This document shows, piece after piece, positions 26,321 through 36,092 of a DNA stretch of 64,000 nucleotides. The stretch spans positions 1 to 64,000 of the forward strand of contig NZ_JACIAH010000006.1 in the NCBI RefSeq assembly GCF_014194695.1. The letters run 5' to 3'. Source of the DNA: Rhizobium sp. BK399 (GTDB taxonomy: Bacteria; Pseudomonadota; Alphaproteobacteria; Rhizobiales; Rhizobiaceae). The notes below the pieces were generated by a model. That model ran no database searches and was not told where the DNA came from. It worked only from the letters and a program-made list of their open reading frames with translations. Position 1 is the first letter of the stretch, and the number at the start of each line of letters is the position of its first letter. A program made the position numbers and the translations under genes.

Positions 26321-27561
26321 TGGATACGGACTTTTTCCTGAGGAACTGCATAGACGACCGCTCCGGTGCCACACCAGCTATGAAGCCGCATAAAGAAGCG
26401 GTACGCCGGAAGCTGCTCCATCAAATACTCAGGGGTGCGCCATAGACCGTCGCTGTTGTGGTAGGTTGTGACGGCAACGATGGGCCGATGCCGCTGCAGC
26501 GTTTCGGATGCACCCATAAGGGCGTTCAGTTCCGCCCCTTCTAGGTGCAGCTTTAGAAAGCCGGGGGAGAGAGCCAAACTATCCAGCGTTACAGTCCGAA
26601 CATGCTCTCGACCCGTATCGGATAGTTGGGAGGCGTATCCGAGCCCGTTGTGGAAGCAGCGTTCATGCTCCATTGAATCAAGTGCATATGGCAGCAGCGT
26701 CACATCGCCGGCGCCCTTGGCGTCCAGAGATGCAAGCCTTCTGCTGAAGGCGGCGGCATTCTTCGCATCCGGCTCGATTGCAACGATAGCGGCCTGACGA
26801 GGCCCGGCGTTGGCGATCAGCTTCGCAGTAATGCTTCCGTCATGCGCGCCGCCATCGACAAAGACCGACACTGCATTCAAGCAATGCCGTATCTCCGGAA
26901 TGAAGAAACGATCGTCGCCGGTGACCGGTGCGCCTTCAAAGGTCCATTCATCGCGTAGACGTCGCCATGCCAGAAATTGCAGGTGGTGGGCACGCGAAAG
27001 ATCATCCTCCCATCCCAGCAGGACTTTCGTTGTCGTGGCGAATTCTTCCGATGTCAGCTTTTCGGCGAACCAACCGTTCGAGAGGGGATGCTGCTCCCGG
27101 TAGCTCTCGGCGATATCGTAAAACGGCACAACGTCATGCCAGCCCGCTTCACGCAAAGCCGTTTCCAAAGGAACGAAGGGCGTCGTGGCGATGCTGACCG
27201 CCAGCAGCGCCGAGCGCATCATGTCGTTAGGCACCTCGGACGGGTGAAGAACCTGCACGTCTGCCCAAAACGCGTCGTTACGAAGTGCGACTGCATTCCT
27301 GTCGACGACGAACGCAAAGTCATGCCCTATTGAGCGAAGGTAATCACGCGCAAGGCGTCCCATGTCGCCGGCGCCGTAGAGCACCAGTGGATCGCGCAGC
27401 GGGCGCGCTGAAAAGCGGCAGGTGGCATCATTAATTCGACGCAGAAGCTCTTGTGCAGCCAACCCGTCCGGCAGTGCAGGAAAGTGAAGCGCGCCGTGCG
27501 CGGCAGACGCTTGTGCGACCTCTTGCGATCTCGCTCCTTGGTGATGAAACATTGCCGTCAC
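26317..27561 (-). CDS. Two-domain FkbM-family methyltransferase
   Basis: Up to 414 residues (GTG 27561; ATG 27552 is the alternative). The first 200 residues hold a Rossmann-like nucleotide-binding segment 'LVLYGAGDMGRLARDYL', of the kind seen in front of some glycan-modifying enzymes. The C-terminal half (about 210-400) is an FkbM methyltransferase: 'VFVDGGAHDGSITAKLI', 'IVAIEPDAKNAAAF', 'FLKLHLEGAELNALMG'. It is the second FkbM of the operon, joined by a 4-base overlap to the next. The role of the N-terminal domain is unknown. Confidence 0.87.
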   Translation of the reverse strand: MTAMFHHQGARSQEVAQASAAHGALHFPALPDGLAAQELLRRINDATCRFSARPLRDPLVLYGAGDMGRLARDYLRSIGHDFAFVVDRNAVALRNDAFWADVQVLHPSEVPNDMMRSALLAVSIATTPFVPLETALREAGWHDVVPFYDIAESYREQHPLSNGWFAEKLTSEEFATTTKVLLGWEDDLSRAHHLQFLAWRRLRDEWTFEGAPVTGDDRFFIPEIRHCLNAVSVFVDGGAHDGSITAKLIANAGPRQAAIVAIEPDAKNAAAFSRRLASLDAKGAGDVTLLPYALDSMEHERCFHNGLGYASQLSDTGREHVRTVTLDSLALSPGFLKLHLEGAELNALMGASETLQRHRPIVAVTTYHNSDGLWRTPEYLMEQLPAYRFFMRLHSWCGTGAVVYAVPQEKVRIQ

Positions 27562-27585
27562 GTGACCTTCATCCTTCTTTCCTGG

Positions 27586-28887
27586 TCACGCGACCACACA
27601 CTCACGGTCTCGAGAAAGGCAATTGAAACGATCCCGTGACCAATCTTCGTCCATCGGTTCGGCAACCAGCGAGAGCAGCGACGTGTCTTCGGGAAAGCAG
27701 GTGAGAAAATGATCAATCGTTCCCTTTGCTGCACGCCCACCCGTCCGAAGATCGAGCTTTTCGAGCGTTGCAGTGGCCAGGGTCTTGGTCGACAAGAACC
27801 ATTCAGCGGCTGTATTGCCAAGCCTGCTGCGGAAATCAGTGCGCCGCTTTTCGACCTGCAGAAGGTCAGCGTAAATTTTCTCAAACGCCATGGCGCTAGA
27901 AACGGGCGTCCGCGTCGTGGCTATATGGTCAGCTGCTTTCCTGCCCATTTCTGCGACAGCTTCCGGATTTCGCATCATCCAGCGAAGCCGTTCCGTGGCC
28001 TCCGCGATGCTGCTCACGATAAATCCTGTTCGACCATCTTCGACGATGGCCGCTTCCGCGGGATTGTTAAACACGACCGGCACACACCCCGATGACATTG
28101 CCTCGGTCAGGGCGTTTTCCGCCGTCCCAAGATGTTCCGTCTGCAGCAAGTAGAGAAAGATGCTGGTTTGCGCGAAGACATCCGCCGGATTGTCAGTATG
28201 ACCCATAAAGCGGACGCGTCGCGGGTCCTTCATGGCAGCCGCCGTATGAACGACTTCGCTCAATGGGCTGACTTCGCCCCATAGACGGACCGGTGCCTCT
28301 GACGTGGCCGCCTCGTCGGCGACACGAAAGATATCCGGGCTCATCTTGGCGAAATCGACTGTCCCCAGGTAGCTGATGGAATTGCCGTTTCGCCGTACAC
28401 CGTCAACTGTCCGAGGTGGAAGGCCAAAGCCGCTGTTGACGACACCAAATCTGTTTCTTGTCGCGGGAGGAAGCGTTGCGACGTTAGGCGCAGCGAATGA
28501 GCACTCCGACGAAAACACGAATCGATCGTCACCGGTCAGAAGCCCAGTCGGCAGATAAGGAGCCGCAATACCCGAGATGTGCGACCAAAACAGTGTCCGC
28601 ATCTTCGGCCAGGCGGTTTCGCACAGGCATTCGTACAATCTCGGATGGTTCCACCATTCGACCTGAACGATATCCGCCTTTGCCGCCATCGACGATATGG
28701 TTTTGCGATCCGGTGCGACCACAACATCGGCGCCGACTTGCTTAAGCAAGTCGACATGGCGGAGGTCGCGGGGAGCCTCGAGTAGAAGGTAGGTTCGCTT
28801 GATGGAAGTTGGATCAACGCTGCACAGGCTGCTGTGCGCTTTGCCCACTCCACCTCCGAGATGAGCCGCAATGTGTAGAATGTTCAT
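27586..28887 (-). CDS. GT4-like glycosyltransferase
   Basis: 433-residue GT-B-fold glycosyltransferase: N-terminal 'MNILHIAAHLGGGVGKAHSSL', and C-terminal donor-site region 'AENALTEAMSSGCVPVVFNNPAEAAIVEDGRTGFIV' with the GT4-type glutamates. I choose ATG 28887, which overlaps the radical SAM stop as ATGA. The open frame to 29028 is only antisense-like extension. Probably transfers an NDP-sugar to the molecule modified by the neighbouring methyltransferases. Confidence 0.87.
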   Translation of the reverse strand: MNILHIAAHLGGGVGKAHSSLCSVDPTSIKRTYLLLEAPRDLRHVDLLKQVGADVVVAPDRKTISSMAAKADIVQVEWWNHPRLYECLCETAWPKMRTLFWSHISGIAAPYLPTGLLTGDDRFVFSSECSFAAPNVATLPPATRNRFGVVNSGFGLPPRTVDGVRRNGNSISYLGTVDFAKMSPDIFRVADEAATSEAPVRLWGEVSPLSEVVHTAAAMKDPRRVRFMGHTDNPADVFAQTSIFLYLLQTEHLGTAENALTEAMSSGCVPVVFNNPAEAAIVEDGRTGFIVSSIAEATERLRWMMRNPEAVAEMGRKAADHIATTRTPVSSAMAFEKIYADLLQVEKRRTDFRSRLGNTAAEWFLSTKTLATATLEKLDLRTGGRAAKGTIDHFLTCFPEDTSLLSLVAEPMDEDWSRDRFNCLSRDRECVVA

Positions 28888-29957
28888 TCGGCCGCCTCGA
28901 CTGCAAGTCTGCGGCCGCCGGGAGCCTGAGCGCCGGGATCCATGGTCACAGCAGACTTGAATTTCTCGAGTAGCATCGGGCGAAACGCGTCGATGTTGTC
29001 GGGGAGGCAATGGGTCAACTGGCCACAATTGCCGCAGGTACCGTTTTCACATCGACGCCCCTCCAGATGTTGCAGTCGCAGGGCATTCATGGTGTCCGAG
29101 TTCCATATCTCCCTCATCGTCTGCTTTCGGACGTCACCGATGATGAGTTTTCGTCCCCAATCAAGGAAGCATGAGCTGACGAGGCCGTCGGCGTTTACGG
29201 AATAGCCGTAGAAAATGTAGGGACAGGTGTCGGTATTGCCGATCTCCTGCTGGTAGATGCCGCCGGTGATTTTGACACCCGTATGCTTTTCGATATCGAA
29301 TTCCGGCCAGCACGGTGCAAAATTCTCAATGAAGATGCGGTCACAATGATCGCCGAACGTATCGAAGAACTCTTGCCTTTGGGCTTGGGTGATCAGTTCT
29401 CCAGGGATCTTGATGGAGATCTCCATGTTTCCCTTGTTGGCATAGAGCCATTTGACGTTCTTCACGAAAGCGTCGAAATCGAACTTGAACCCTGTAAACT
29501 GGATGTACTGCTCTCGCGTCATTCCATCCACGGAGATGTTGAGCTTATCCAATCCAGCTTCAATAATCGGCCCCATTCGCTCTGGGGTGATGAAAGTGCC
29601 GTTCGTCGTTGAATCGATATAGTCTGCATGTCCGCTTTGCTTTGCGTAGGCAACCATGTCAGCGAAGCGCTTGTTCAGAAGCGGCTCACCATCCTTGTAC
29701 ATCCTTAGGACTTTGATTTTTTGTGGAAACTCGCCAAGATTGTCGACGACTTTCTGAAAAACCTCATACTTCATCGCGCCTTGAAAGCGGCCGGTATCGG
29801 CGATCAGGTCGCGGTGTCCCGTCGGACAGAATGTGCACTTAAAGTTGCAAGAACTGGCCGGATCAACAAAGACGATGAAGGGCGTGTCGAGGGGTATAAC
29901 CGTCTCCAACGCAGTACGATCATCGAGATTGATTCTGGGCTTAAGCTGCGCCTTCAT
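28884..29957 (-). CDS. Radical SAM/SPASM protein
   Basis: 357-residue radical SAM enzyme. The [4Fe-4S]-SAM motif CNFKCTFC gives Cys37, Cys41 and Cys44, and downstream SAM-contact segments such as 'KDGEPLLNKRF' and 'LNISVDG' are kept. The C-terminus has a SPASM domain ('CPYIFYGYSVNADGLVSSC', then 'CENGTCGNCGQLTHC') for auxiliary clusters. ATG 29957 follows GGAGACG. SPASM enzymes modify peptides, proteins or small sugars. No precursor peptide is visible beside it, and its co-operon genes are glycan genes, so a sugar- or aminoglycoside-type substrate is favoured (inference). It leads the 7-gene operon. Confidence 0.9.
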   Translation of the reverse strand: MKAQLKPRINLDDRTALETVIPLDTPFIVFVDPASSCNFKCTFCPTGHRDLIADTGRFQGAMKYEVFQKVVDNLGEFPQKIKVLRMYKDGEPLLNKRFADMVAYAKQSGHADYIDSTTNGTFITPERMGPIIEAGLDKLNISVDGMTREQYIQFTGFKFDFDAFVKNVKWLYANKGNMEISIKIPGELITQAQRQEFFDTFGDHCDRIFIENFAPCWPEFDIEKHTGVKITGGIYQQEIGNTDTCPYIFYGYSVNADGLVSSCFLDWGRKLIIGDVRKQTMREIWNSDTMNALRLQHLEGRRCENGTCGNCGQLTHCLPDNIDAFRPMLLEKFKSAVTMDPGAQAPGGRRLAVEAAE

Positions 29958-30296
29958 TAAACGTCTCCGGTCTCTCCGGCGTTGAAAGGCTGCAGGCGCG
30001 CACGACGACAGGACGATATTGGCCGGCCTTGGTTTGGCCCCCGATATTCCCACGCCAGCACCCGCAAACCGCTCACAACGGCTGGATATCACGGCTCAAC
30101 TCAATCAAACGTTGGTTGCGCCAAGCTGACCGCGCTCGCGGCAGCGGTGGCTGAGGACAGACGGTAGTCTCAGGCTGGCACGGCCATATTAGGTGGTTGG
30201 TTGCCCGCGTCCGATGTGCGACCGGCGAGCGGTCGTCGAGAAAGTCGCGGGACGCGATCCCGTTCGGCCCTCAGACCAGATTGAAGCATCTTGTCC
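29958..30296. other. Intergenic region upstream of radical SAM operon
   Basis: About 340 bases between the MASE1 kinase stop and the radical SAM start. It should hold the promoter of the 22.5-30 kb operon, but I see no clear -35/-10 pair, dyad or small ORF. Confidence 0.35.
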
Positions 30297-33200
30297 TCAC
30301 AGTTCCAGGTTCACTTCGATCGGCAATGTGAAGATGAATGTAGCGCCGAACGGCTTGTTGTCCTCCGCCCATAGCCGTCCGCCATGCGATTCGACGATCG
30401 AACGACAGATCGCCAGTCCCATGCCCATTCCCTGTTCCTTCGTCGTGAAGAACGGCTGGAAGATCCTCTCGGGAAATTCGACGCCAGGGCCGTGATCGCT
30501 GATCTCGGTCTGCACGACGCCCTTCATGCGGCGCAAACGCACGCTAAGGACTCGATCGCCTGTCGTCATGTCCATCGCCTCCATGCCGTTGCGCATCAGA
30601 TTGATCAGAACCTGCTGGAGCTGGACGCGATCGACCGCGACGCGCGGGAGGCCGTCTTCGACTTCGACGAGCAGACGGACGTGACGTCTCGAAGCTTCCT
30701 CGGCTAAAAGGTCGCGCGCCTCCGCGATGACCCCTTCAAGGTCCGTAAGGCTGCGGGTCTCCACGGATTGTTTGAACAGCGCGCGAATGCGGGTCACGAC
30801 ATTGCCTGCGGAGTTGGCGCTACGCATGATGCGCTCCAGAGCCATCCGGGCGCGCTCCATATTGGGTGGGTTCGCGGTGAGCCAGCGCTGGCAGGCGTCC
30901 GAACTGGATACCAAGGCCGCCAGCGGCTGACCGACTTCATGGGCAATGGATGCCGAAAGTTCGGCAAGGCTAGCGGCCTGGCTCGCGCGCGCCATGTTCT
31001 CGTGAGCCATCCGCAGATCCTCCTGCGCCTTGATGCGATCCGTAGCGTCGAGAAAACTGCCGATGCTGATGCCGAGGCTGGCGAGGGCCGACGGGAATAC
31101 CGTGGTGTGGAGACCTTCGAGCGCGCGTCCGTCATAGGTCGTGAACTTTGCATGCTCGGCGTGAGACTGCTCGCCACGGAAGCGTGCTTCGAAACTCCGC
31201 CTCACCCTATCGGATGGCGCCTGCCAATACGGGGTGATCGGCCCCGTCAGGTCGATGTCGTGCTTGGCGCCGAAGAGCTCGATGGCGCTCCGATTGACTT
31301 CTTCGATCACAGTGAGGTCCATGGCCTCCTTCAGGAAGTCGGGATGCTCGTTCATGTACCGGCCGAGGTCCGTTACGCCCTGCGAGCGCACCTGATTCAA
31401 TAGCTCATCGAGGCGGGAAGTATTCACCCGCCAAAGAGGAATAGGTGTGTAATGGAACACAGCGCGATAAAGCTGCTCGCTTTGGCGCAACGCCTCCTGG
31501 GCGCGCACCTGGTCATCGATGTCGTGGGAGAGGCCAAACCACTGGGTGATGCGCCCGCTTGGGTCCCGCAGCGGCTCGGCACGACCATCCACCCAGCGAT
31601 AGACGCCATCCGCGTACCGCATGCGATACTTCATGGAGAAATGCTCGCCTGTAGCGAGGCAGCGGCCGAGCGCCTCCTTCAGACCCGCGACATCATCGGG
31701 ATGCGCAATAGCCTCGATAATCGTAGGCAGTCGGTTCCCTTCCGGGTTGTCGAGGTCTGGTATCCCCGGGCCGAAAAAATCCCCGATACGCTTGTTGAAG
31801 AAGGTCGTCCGCCCTTCGGGGTCCAGCCGCCACAGGAGGCTGGGCACCATGTCCACCAGTTGCGAGAGTTCGCGCTCGCGCTCGCGCAGGGCTTCCTGGG
31901 TGCGCATCTCATCGTCGATGTCGACGCTCACGCCGTACCATTGGACGATCTTGCCTGAGTCATCGCGCAGGGGCTCGGCACGGCTCTCGACCCACCGATG
32001 GCAGGTACCGGAGCGGCGCTGACGGTACCTCGCCGTGAAAGAAGTCCCCGTCGCGATTGCGTGCGCCAAGGTCCTATCCACCCCATCCCGCTCATCCGGA
32101 TGGACGACGGCCAAATATCGCGCGCCATCAGGCGCGACCATATCCTTCAAAGTAATGCCGGTGATATCCGTTGTTCGCTTGTTGAGGTAACAGGGTGTTC
32201 CTTCCGGTGTCATGCACCAGATCATGGCAGGCACGGTGTCGATCATCTGCTGCAACTGCCGCTCGCTTCGCCGCAGCGCGTCTTCCGCGTGCGTCTGATC
32301 GTCGATATCGTGACAGAGGCCGTACCACTGGACGATGCGTCCACCGTCGTCCCGCATCGGCTCTGCCCGGCTCGACATCCAGCGATAAACACCATCGGCA
32401 CGCCGCAAGCGGCATTGCAGAGCGAAACTGTCGCCGGTGGCGAGGCAGCGTCGCAGACTCTCCCTAACCTGAGCCGCATCGTCCGGATGCACGGTCTCTG
32501 TGAACGCTTCCAGTCGGCTCATGCCGGGCCTATCTGTGTCTTCTACGTCCATGCCGACATAGTCGACCATGCGCCTATTGAAGAAGACTGGTTCTCCGTT
32601 CGGGCTCAGCCGCCAAAGGTGGATGGGAACCATGTCGATGAGCTGCGATAGCTGCCTCTCGCTTTCACGCAATGTCGCCAACGCGGTATGGTGCTGCCGG
32701 GATATTGCCGCCACGACGAGCGCCGAAAGGGCCGAAATCGCCAAAAACAGCTGCAGCATGATCTGCTTTTGATGCTGGGATTCGGGATCGCCGGCAAACT
32801 GACTGACGCCGGTGATCGTGAATGCTGCCGTGATCAGAGCGAGGAGAGCCAAGGCGATGACCGCACCCTTAAACTCAAAACGCACAGCGGCCCAAAGTAG
32901 AGGCGGCATGATGAGGTAGGCGAAGGGCAGGTAGCTGCTCAAGGAAAAGGCGGCGACAACCAGAAAGATCAAGCCGACGGCGCAAGCTTCGATCCATCGC
33001 GGAGCTGCCGAGATCGGGTTCTCACGACGCCAGTTCTGGACTAGAACCAGAGCTAGCGGTGCGACGATCAGCACCCCGGTGGCGTCTCCGATCCAGAACA
33101 ATGGCCAGGCCCCCGTGAAGGACTGCATGCCAAACCACGCGAGAGTCGCACTTCCCACGGTCGCGCTGACAATGGGCGCAATTCCAGCGCCCACCAAGGC

Positions 33201-33656
33201 CAACACGACAACCTCGCGCAAGGTTTCCAGCCGAACCGGACGCCTGCAGGTCCGCTGGATTAGCCATGCGCCGAGTACTGCCTCGAGTGCGTTGCCGGCA
33301 TTGATCAGCACGGCGACTGGCAACTGATTGTGGAACCACAGGAGGTTGCAGGTCAGTTCGGCCAGGAGGCCCGCCAGCACCCACCAGGGCCAGCTTGGCG
33401 GCGTAGCAACGACAAGCGTAGCGATGAACACACCGCTCGGCGGCCAAATGGAGATGCCTGTTCCGGGCACGACGGCGAGCAACTGAGCGAAACCAGCGCC
33501 CAACACGTAAGCCGCTATGAAAAGCCCCATGTGCAGGAAGCGCGGGCGGTGCCACCCAATGCGAGACCACCTGCTTTGTTCAAGTTCGCTGATCATATTG
33601 TCGCCCAGTTCGTTCAGCGCGAGAGATCCTTTTTCCGGACAGTCCAGATTGCGCAT
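30297..33656 (-). CDS. MASE1/multi-PAS sensor histidine kinase
   Basis: 1119-residue membrane sensor kinase. An N-terminal MASE1 domain (about 40-330, eight or more helices, 'GTGISIWPPSG') is followed by three near-identical tandem PAS/PAC units (about 345-725, each ending '[VI].QW[YF]G...DIDD'), a divergent fourth PAS (about 730-870), HisKA with phospho-acceptor His in SIAHEVGQPLAAL, and HATPase ('DHGPGVEFPERIFQPFFTTK', 'GMGMGLAICRSIV'). The H-box has Gly where relatives have Asn (HEVNQP). ATG 33656 gives the longest form; 33596 is an alternative start. There is no adjacent response regulator on the same transcript; the nearest is the receiver-only protein at 37496. Confidence 0.9.
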   Translation of the reverse strand: MRNLDCPEKGSLALNELGDNMISELEQSRWSRIGWHRPRFLHMGLFIAAYVLGAGFAQLLAVVPGTGISIWPPSGVFIATLVVATPPSWPWWVLAGLLAELTCNLLWFHNQLPVAVLINAGNALEAVLGAWLIQRTCRRPVRLETLREVVVLALVGAGIAPIVSATVGSATLAWFGMQSFTGAWPLFWIGDATGVLIVAPLALVLVQNWRRENPISAAPRWIEACAVGLIFLVVAAFSLSSYLPFAYLIMPPLLWAAVRFEFKGAVIALALLALITAAFTITGVSQFAGDPESQHQKQIMLQLFLAISALSALVVAAISRQHHTALATLRESERQLSQLIDMVPIHLWRLSPNGEPVFFNRRMVDYVGMDVEDTDRPGMSRLEAFTETVHPDDAAQVRESLRRCLATGDSFALQCRLRRADGVYRWMSSRAEPMRDDGGRIVQWYGLCHDIDDQTHAEDALRRSERQLQQMIDTVPAMIWCMTPEGTPCYLNKRTTDITGITLKDMVAPDGARYLAVVHPDERDGVDRTLAHAIATGTSFTARYRQRRSGTCHRWVESRAEPLRDDSGKIVQWYGVSVDIDDEMRTQEALRERERELSQLVDMVPSLLWRLDPEGRTTFFNKRIGDFFGPGIPDLDNPEGNRLPTIIEAIAHPDDVAGLKEALGRCLATGEHFSMKYRMRYADGVYRWVDGRAEPLRDPSGRITQWFGLSHDIDDQVRAQEALRQSEQLYRAVFHYTPIPLWRVNTSRLDELLNQVRSQGVTDLGRYMNEHPDFLKEAMDLTVIEEVNRSAIELFGAKHDIDLTGPITPYWQAPSDRVRRSFEARFRGEQSHAEHAKFTTYDGRALEGLHTTVFPSALASLGISIGSFLDATDRIKAQEDLRMAHENMARASQAASLAELSASIAHEVGQPLAALVSSSDACQRWLTANPPNMERARMALERIMRSANSAGNVVTRIRALFKQSVETRSLTDLEGVIAEARDLLAEEASRRHVRLLVEVEDGLPRVAVDRVQLQQVLINLMRNGMEAMDMTTGDRVLSVRLRRMKGVVQTEISDHGPGVEFPERIFQPFFTTKEQGMGMGLAICRSIVESHGGRLWAEDNKPFGATFIFTLPIEVNLEL

Positions 33657-34174
33657 TGAGGACGGTCGCCGCAGCCTTCAAGGCTGCGCTGACGCCCAAG
33701 AGCCGCCCGACCATCCTGGTCCGCTATCGCACCGAACGGTTGCCAGCCTAAAGCAATGCAAGCGAGCAGGCCGAGCGGCGCATGAGCCGGGAAGCCGCCT
33801 GACCGGCGGCGGAGGCCAGCATCGTATGCACTGGGCGTTGGCAAAACCGCCCATAGTCAGGGCTCTCTGCCAGAACAAGACCGAGAGTCCTCAGATCTTG
33901 TTTCGTATTCGGGCTCGGCTTCAACGCCAGCGCCGCCGCGGTCAGGCATCAATGCGCATGGCCGGCCAACAACGCTTGCCCGTTCCCGCCGACTGCCCGA
34001 CCAATATCCACCACAGGACCGGAACCCGTTTGCCCCCGTGCCCAGCCCAAACGGCACTCCCCGCCAGCATCACGACCGGCTGACGCCGATCTTCATGATT
34101 GGGGCGTAGGTCGACAGCCGTCAGTGTGCTTACGACGGTTCGCCAGCGCATCCCCTCCGCATGTCGACCTATGC
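33657..34174. other. Intergenic region with a dyad
   Basis: About 520 bases without a supported gene. Immediately upstream of the kinase start is GCAGCCTT-C-AAGGCTGC (33671-33687), an 8-bp inverted repeat with a one-base centre that could be an operator for the kinase gene. The remaining open frames lack domains and good start sites. Confidence 0.4.
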
Positions 34175-34621
34175 TCAATAACCTTGCAAGGGTTGCTGAG
34201 ATCCTTTTTGCGCCGAGGAGCCAATCGCGTGGCGAGCCGCCCAAAGCGTTGCAACAATACCGAAGATTGCCGGAAGGCTAACGGCCGGGAAGTCCCGCAA
34301 GATCACGGCGGGGCCGCAGATACCAACCGCCACTTCCCAGTAGTGGAAGGTGGCGTGAGCGATTAGCCACAGCGTCCCGCCAGCCCAAAGCTCCAGGCGG
34401 CGGGCGGGCTTCCAGAGGCCGATCGCAAAGGCGAGCGCGACGAAACCCTGGATGATTCCGATATCTCGAATGAAATGCTGGTTGAACATCCCGGTATCCG
34501 TGACGCCCGGGACGAAATAGTACCAGCCTTCGGGGTCGTAGAGCATGTGAATGCACAGCCAGGTCGACAGCAGCGCGTTGAACCCGACCATGCCATAGAC
34601 GAAATATCTGGTTGCCTGCAT
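34175..34621 (-). CDS. Small four-helix membrane protein
   Basis: 148-residue hydrophobic protein with four predicted transmembrane segments (around residues 7-27, 45-70, 80-105 and 110-132 by hydrophobicity). ATG 34621 follows GGAGGTCACA, so the upstream open frame to 34828 is not used. Segments such as 'GMVGFNALLSTWLCIHMLYDPEGWYYFVPGV' and 'HFIRDIGIIQGFVALAFAIGL' suggest a small integral membrane protein of the DoxX/DUF4345-like kind. I do not recognise a definite family or function. Confidence 0.78.
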   Translation of the reverse strand: MQATRYFVYGMVGFNALLSTWLCIHMLYDPEGWYYFVPGVTDTGMFNQHFIRDIGIIQGFVALAFAIGLWKPARRLELWAGGTLWLIAHATFHYWEVAVGICGPAVILRDFPAVSLPAIFGIVATLWAARHAIGSSAQKGSQQPLQGY

Positions 34622-34949
34622 TGTGACCTCCAACACAAAATTGTTGCCAAAATTAGCACCAGCGACGACCGGCTTCTTCCCAAACGAAGGTATGGGGGTG
34701 CCAAGTGCCCGTTGTTGAAACGGGAGGTGACGAACATCGCGCGTGTTCAACTCCGCATCCGTTGAGCGAAACACCGCGGAGCATCGATCGCGCTGGAATT
34801 CCTTTCCGCGACCTGACGGCGCAAACAAAAACAGCCTCCGAATGAAACCGGAGACTGTCGCAATCCTGAGGAGATTTCTTTTGGCCTGCTCCTTTGGAGT
34901 GCGAAATCTTCACGATGGCGGATGATATCTCTGGCGCGTCGTTGGATTC
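34622..34949. other. Intergenic region with terminator
   Basis: Spacer between the small membrane protein and the chloroperoxidase-like gene (both minus strand). It contains the terminator at 34822-34857 and no supported gene. Confidence 0.45.
34822..34857 (-). terminator. Rho-independent terminator of the hydrolase gene
   Basis: Read on the minus strand, CAGTCTCCG (34857-34849) pairs with CGGAGGCTG (34840-34832), one G-U wobble, and is followed by TTTTTGTTTG. It lies about 90 bases past the stop of the 34950-35924 gene. Confidence 0.65.
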
Positions 34950-35924
34950 CTAGGCCTTCAAAAAAGCGAGAAGGTGGGCGTTGATGACATCCGCATGCGT
35001 CGTTGCCATGCCGTGCGGCAAGCCTTTGTAGACCTTAAGCGTCGCAGTCTTCAGCAACTTTGCCGAAAGAAGCGCGGAGTCGGCAATCGGCACGATCTGG
35101 TCGTCGTCACCATGCATAACGAGGGTCGGTACATCGATCACCTTCAGGTCTTCGGTGAAATCCGTTTCCGAAAATGCCTTGATGCCTTCGTAGTGCGCTT
35201 TTGCGCCGCCCATCATGCCCTGGCGCCACCAATTCTGCACCACCGGCTGTTGGACCGGTATACCCGGACGGTTGAAGCCGTAGAACGGACCGCTGGAAAG
35301 ATCGACGTAGAACTGAGACCGGTTGGCCGCAAGGGCCGTACGCAAACCATCGAATACTTCGATCGGCAAGCCGCCCGGATTGGCTGGCGTCTTGACCATG
35401 ATGGGTGGCACCGCTCCGATCAGCACAAGTTTCGCGGCCCGTCCCTTGCCATGACGGGCAACATATCGTGTCGCTTCACCGCCACCGGTCGAATGTCCGA
35501 CATGGATCGCATTGCGAAGATCGAGGTGCTCCACGACAGCCGCCACGTCGGCAGCATAGTGGTCCATATCGTGACCGTCGCTCACCTGGCTTGAGCGACC
35601 GTGCCCACGACGATCATGGGCGATCACCCGGTAACCCTTGCTGAGAAAGAACAGCATCTGGTTGTCCCAGTCATCGCCGCTGAGCGGCCAGCCGTGATGA
35701 AAGACGATGGGCTGGCCATCCTTCGGGCCCCAGTCCTTGAAGAAGATTTTGGTGCCATCCTTCGCGGTGACGTATTCGGTGGTCATTTCAAGCGTTCCTT
35801 TTGGTGTCGTCGGTTTGGCAATGGCTTCGGTGGAAGAGGTCTGAAATGCGACCGCCGCGGCGGCAAGGTTGAAGGTGCCCGCCATAACGTCGCGACGCGT
35901 AGCTTCAGTGTATTTCCGATCCAT
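34950..35924 (-). CDS. Tat-exported non-haem chloroperoxidase-like alpha/beta-hydrolase
   Basis: 324-residue alpha/beta-hydrolase of the cofactor-free haloperoxidase/perhydrolase group. The triad is readable: Ser145 in GHSTGGGE, Asp in [11 protein letters not shown] and His in [12 protein letters not shown]. The first 35 residues carry a Tat-type signal, [19 protein letters not shown], which is unusual because most family members are cytosolic. A second Met at 'MTTEYVTAK' (residue 47) matches the usual family N-terminus, so the signal looks like an added exon-like segment. The gene has its own terminator. Substrate unknown; esterase or perhydrolase activity is expected from the family. Confidence 0.88.
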   Translation of the reverse strand: MDRKYTEATRRDVMAGTFNLAAAAVAFQTSSTEAIAKPTTPKGTLEMTTEYVTAKDGTKIFFKDWGPKDGQPIVFHHGWPLSGDDWDNQMLFFLSKGYRVIAHDRRGHGRSSQVSDGHDMDHYAADVAAVVEHLDLRNAIHVGHSTGGGEATRYVARHGKGRAAKLVLIGAVPPIMVKTPANPGGLPIEVFDGLRTALAANRSQFYVDLSSGPFYGFNRPGIPVQQPVVQNWWRQGMMGGAKAHYEGIKAFSETDFTEDLKVIDVPTLVMHGDDDQIVPIADSALLSAKLLKTATLKVYKGLPHGMATTHADVINAHLLAFLKA

Positions 35925-36092
35925 ATCGTCTCCTGTCCCGCGTGGTCTCTACGCGGCAGATCGTCGAGTTTTCTGCTGATCCTGTTGCCGAACGGCGATA
36001 CCAACCTAGCGGCCCCGGGAGGCTGGCGGAACTAAACTTACGTTTTGGATCGATGTCTGGCGCACGTGGAAGTCATCGTGCCGCTTCAAAAA

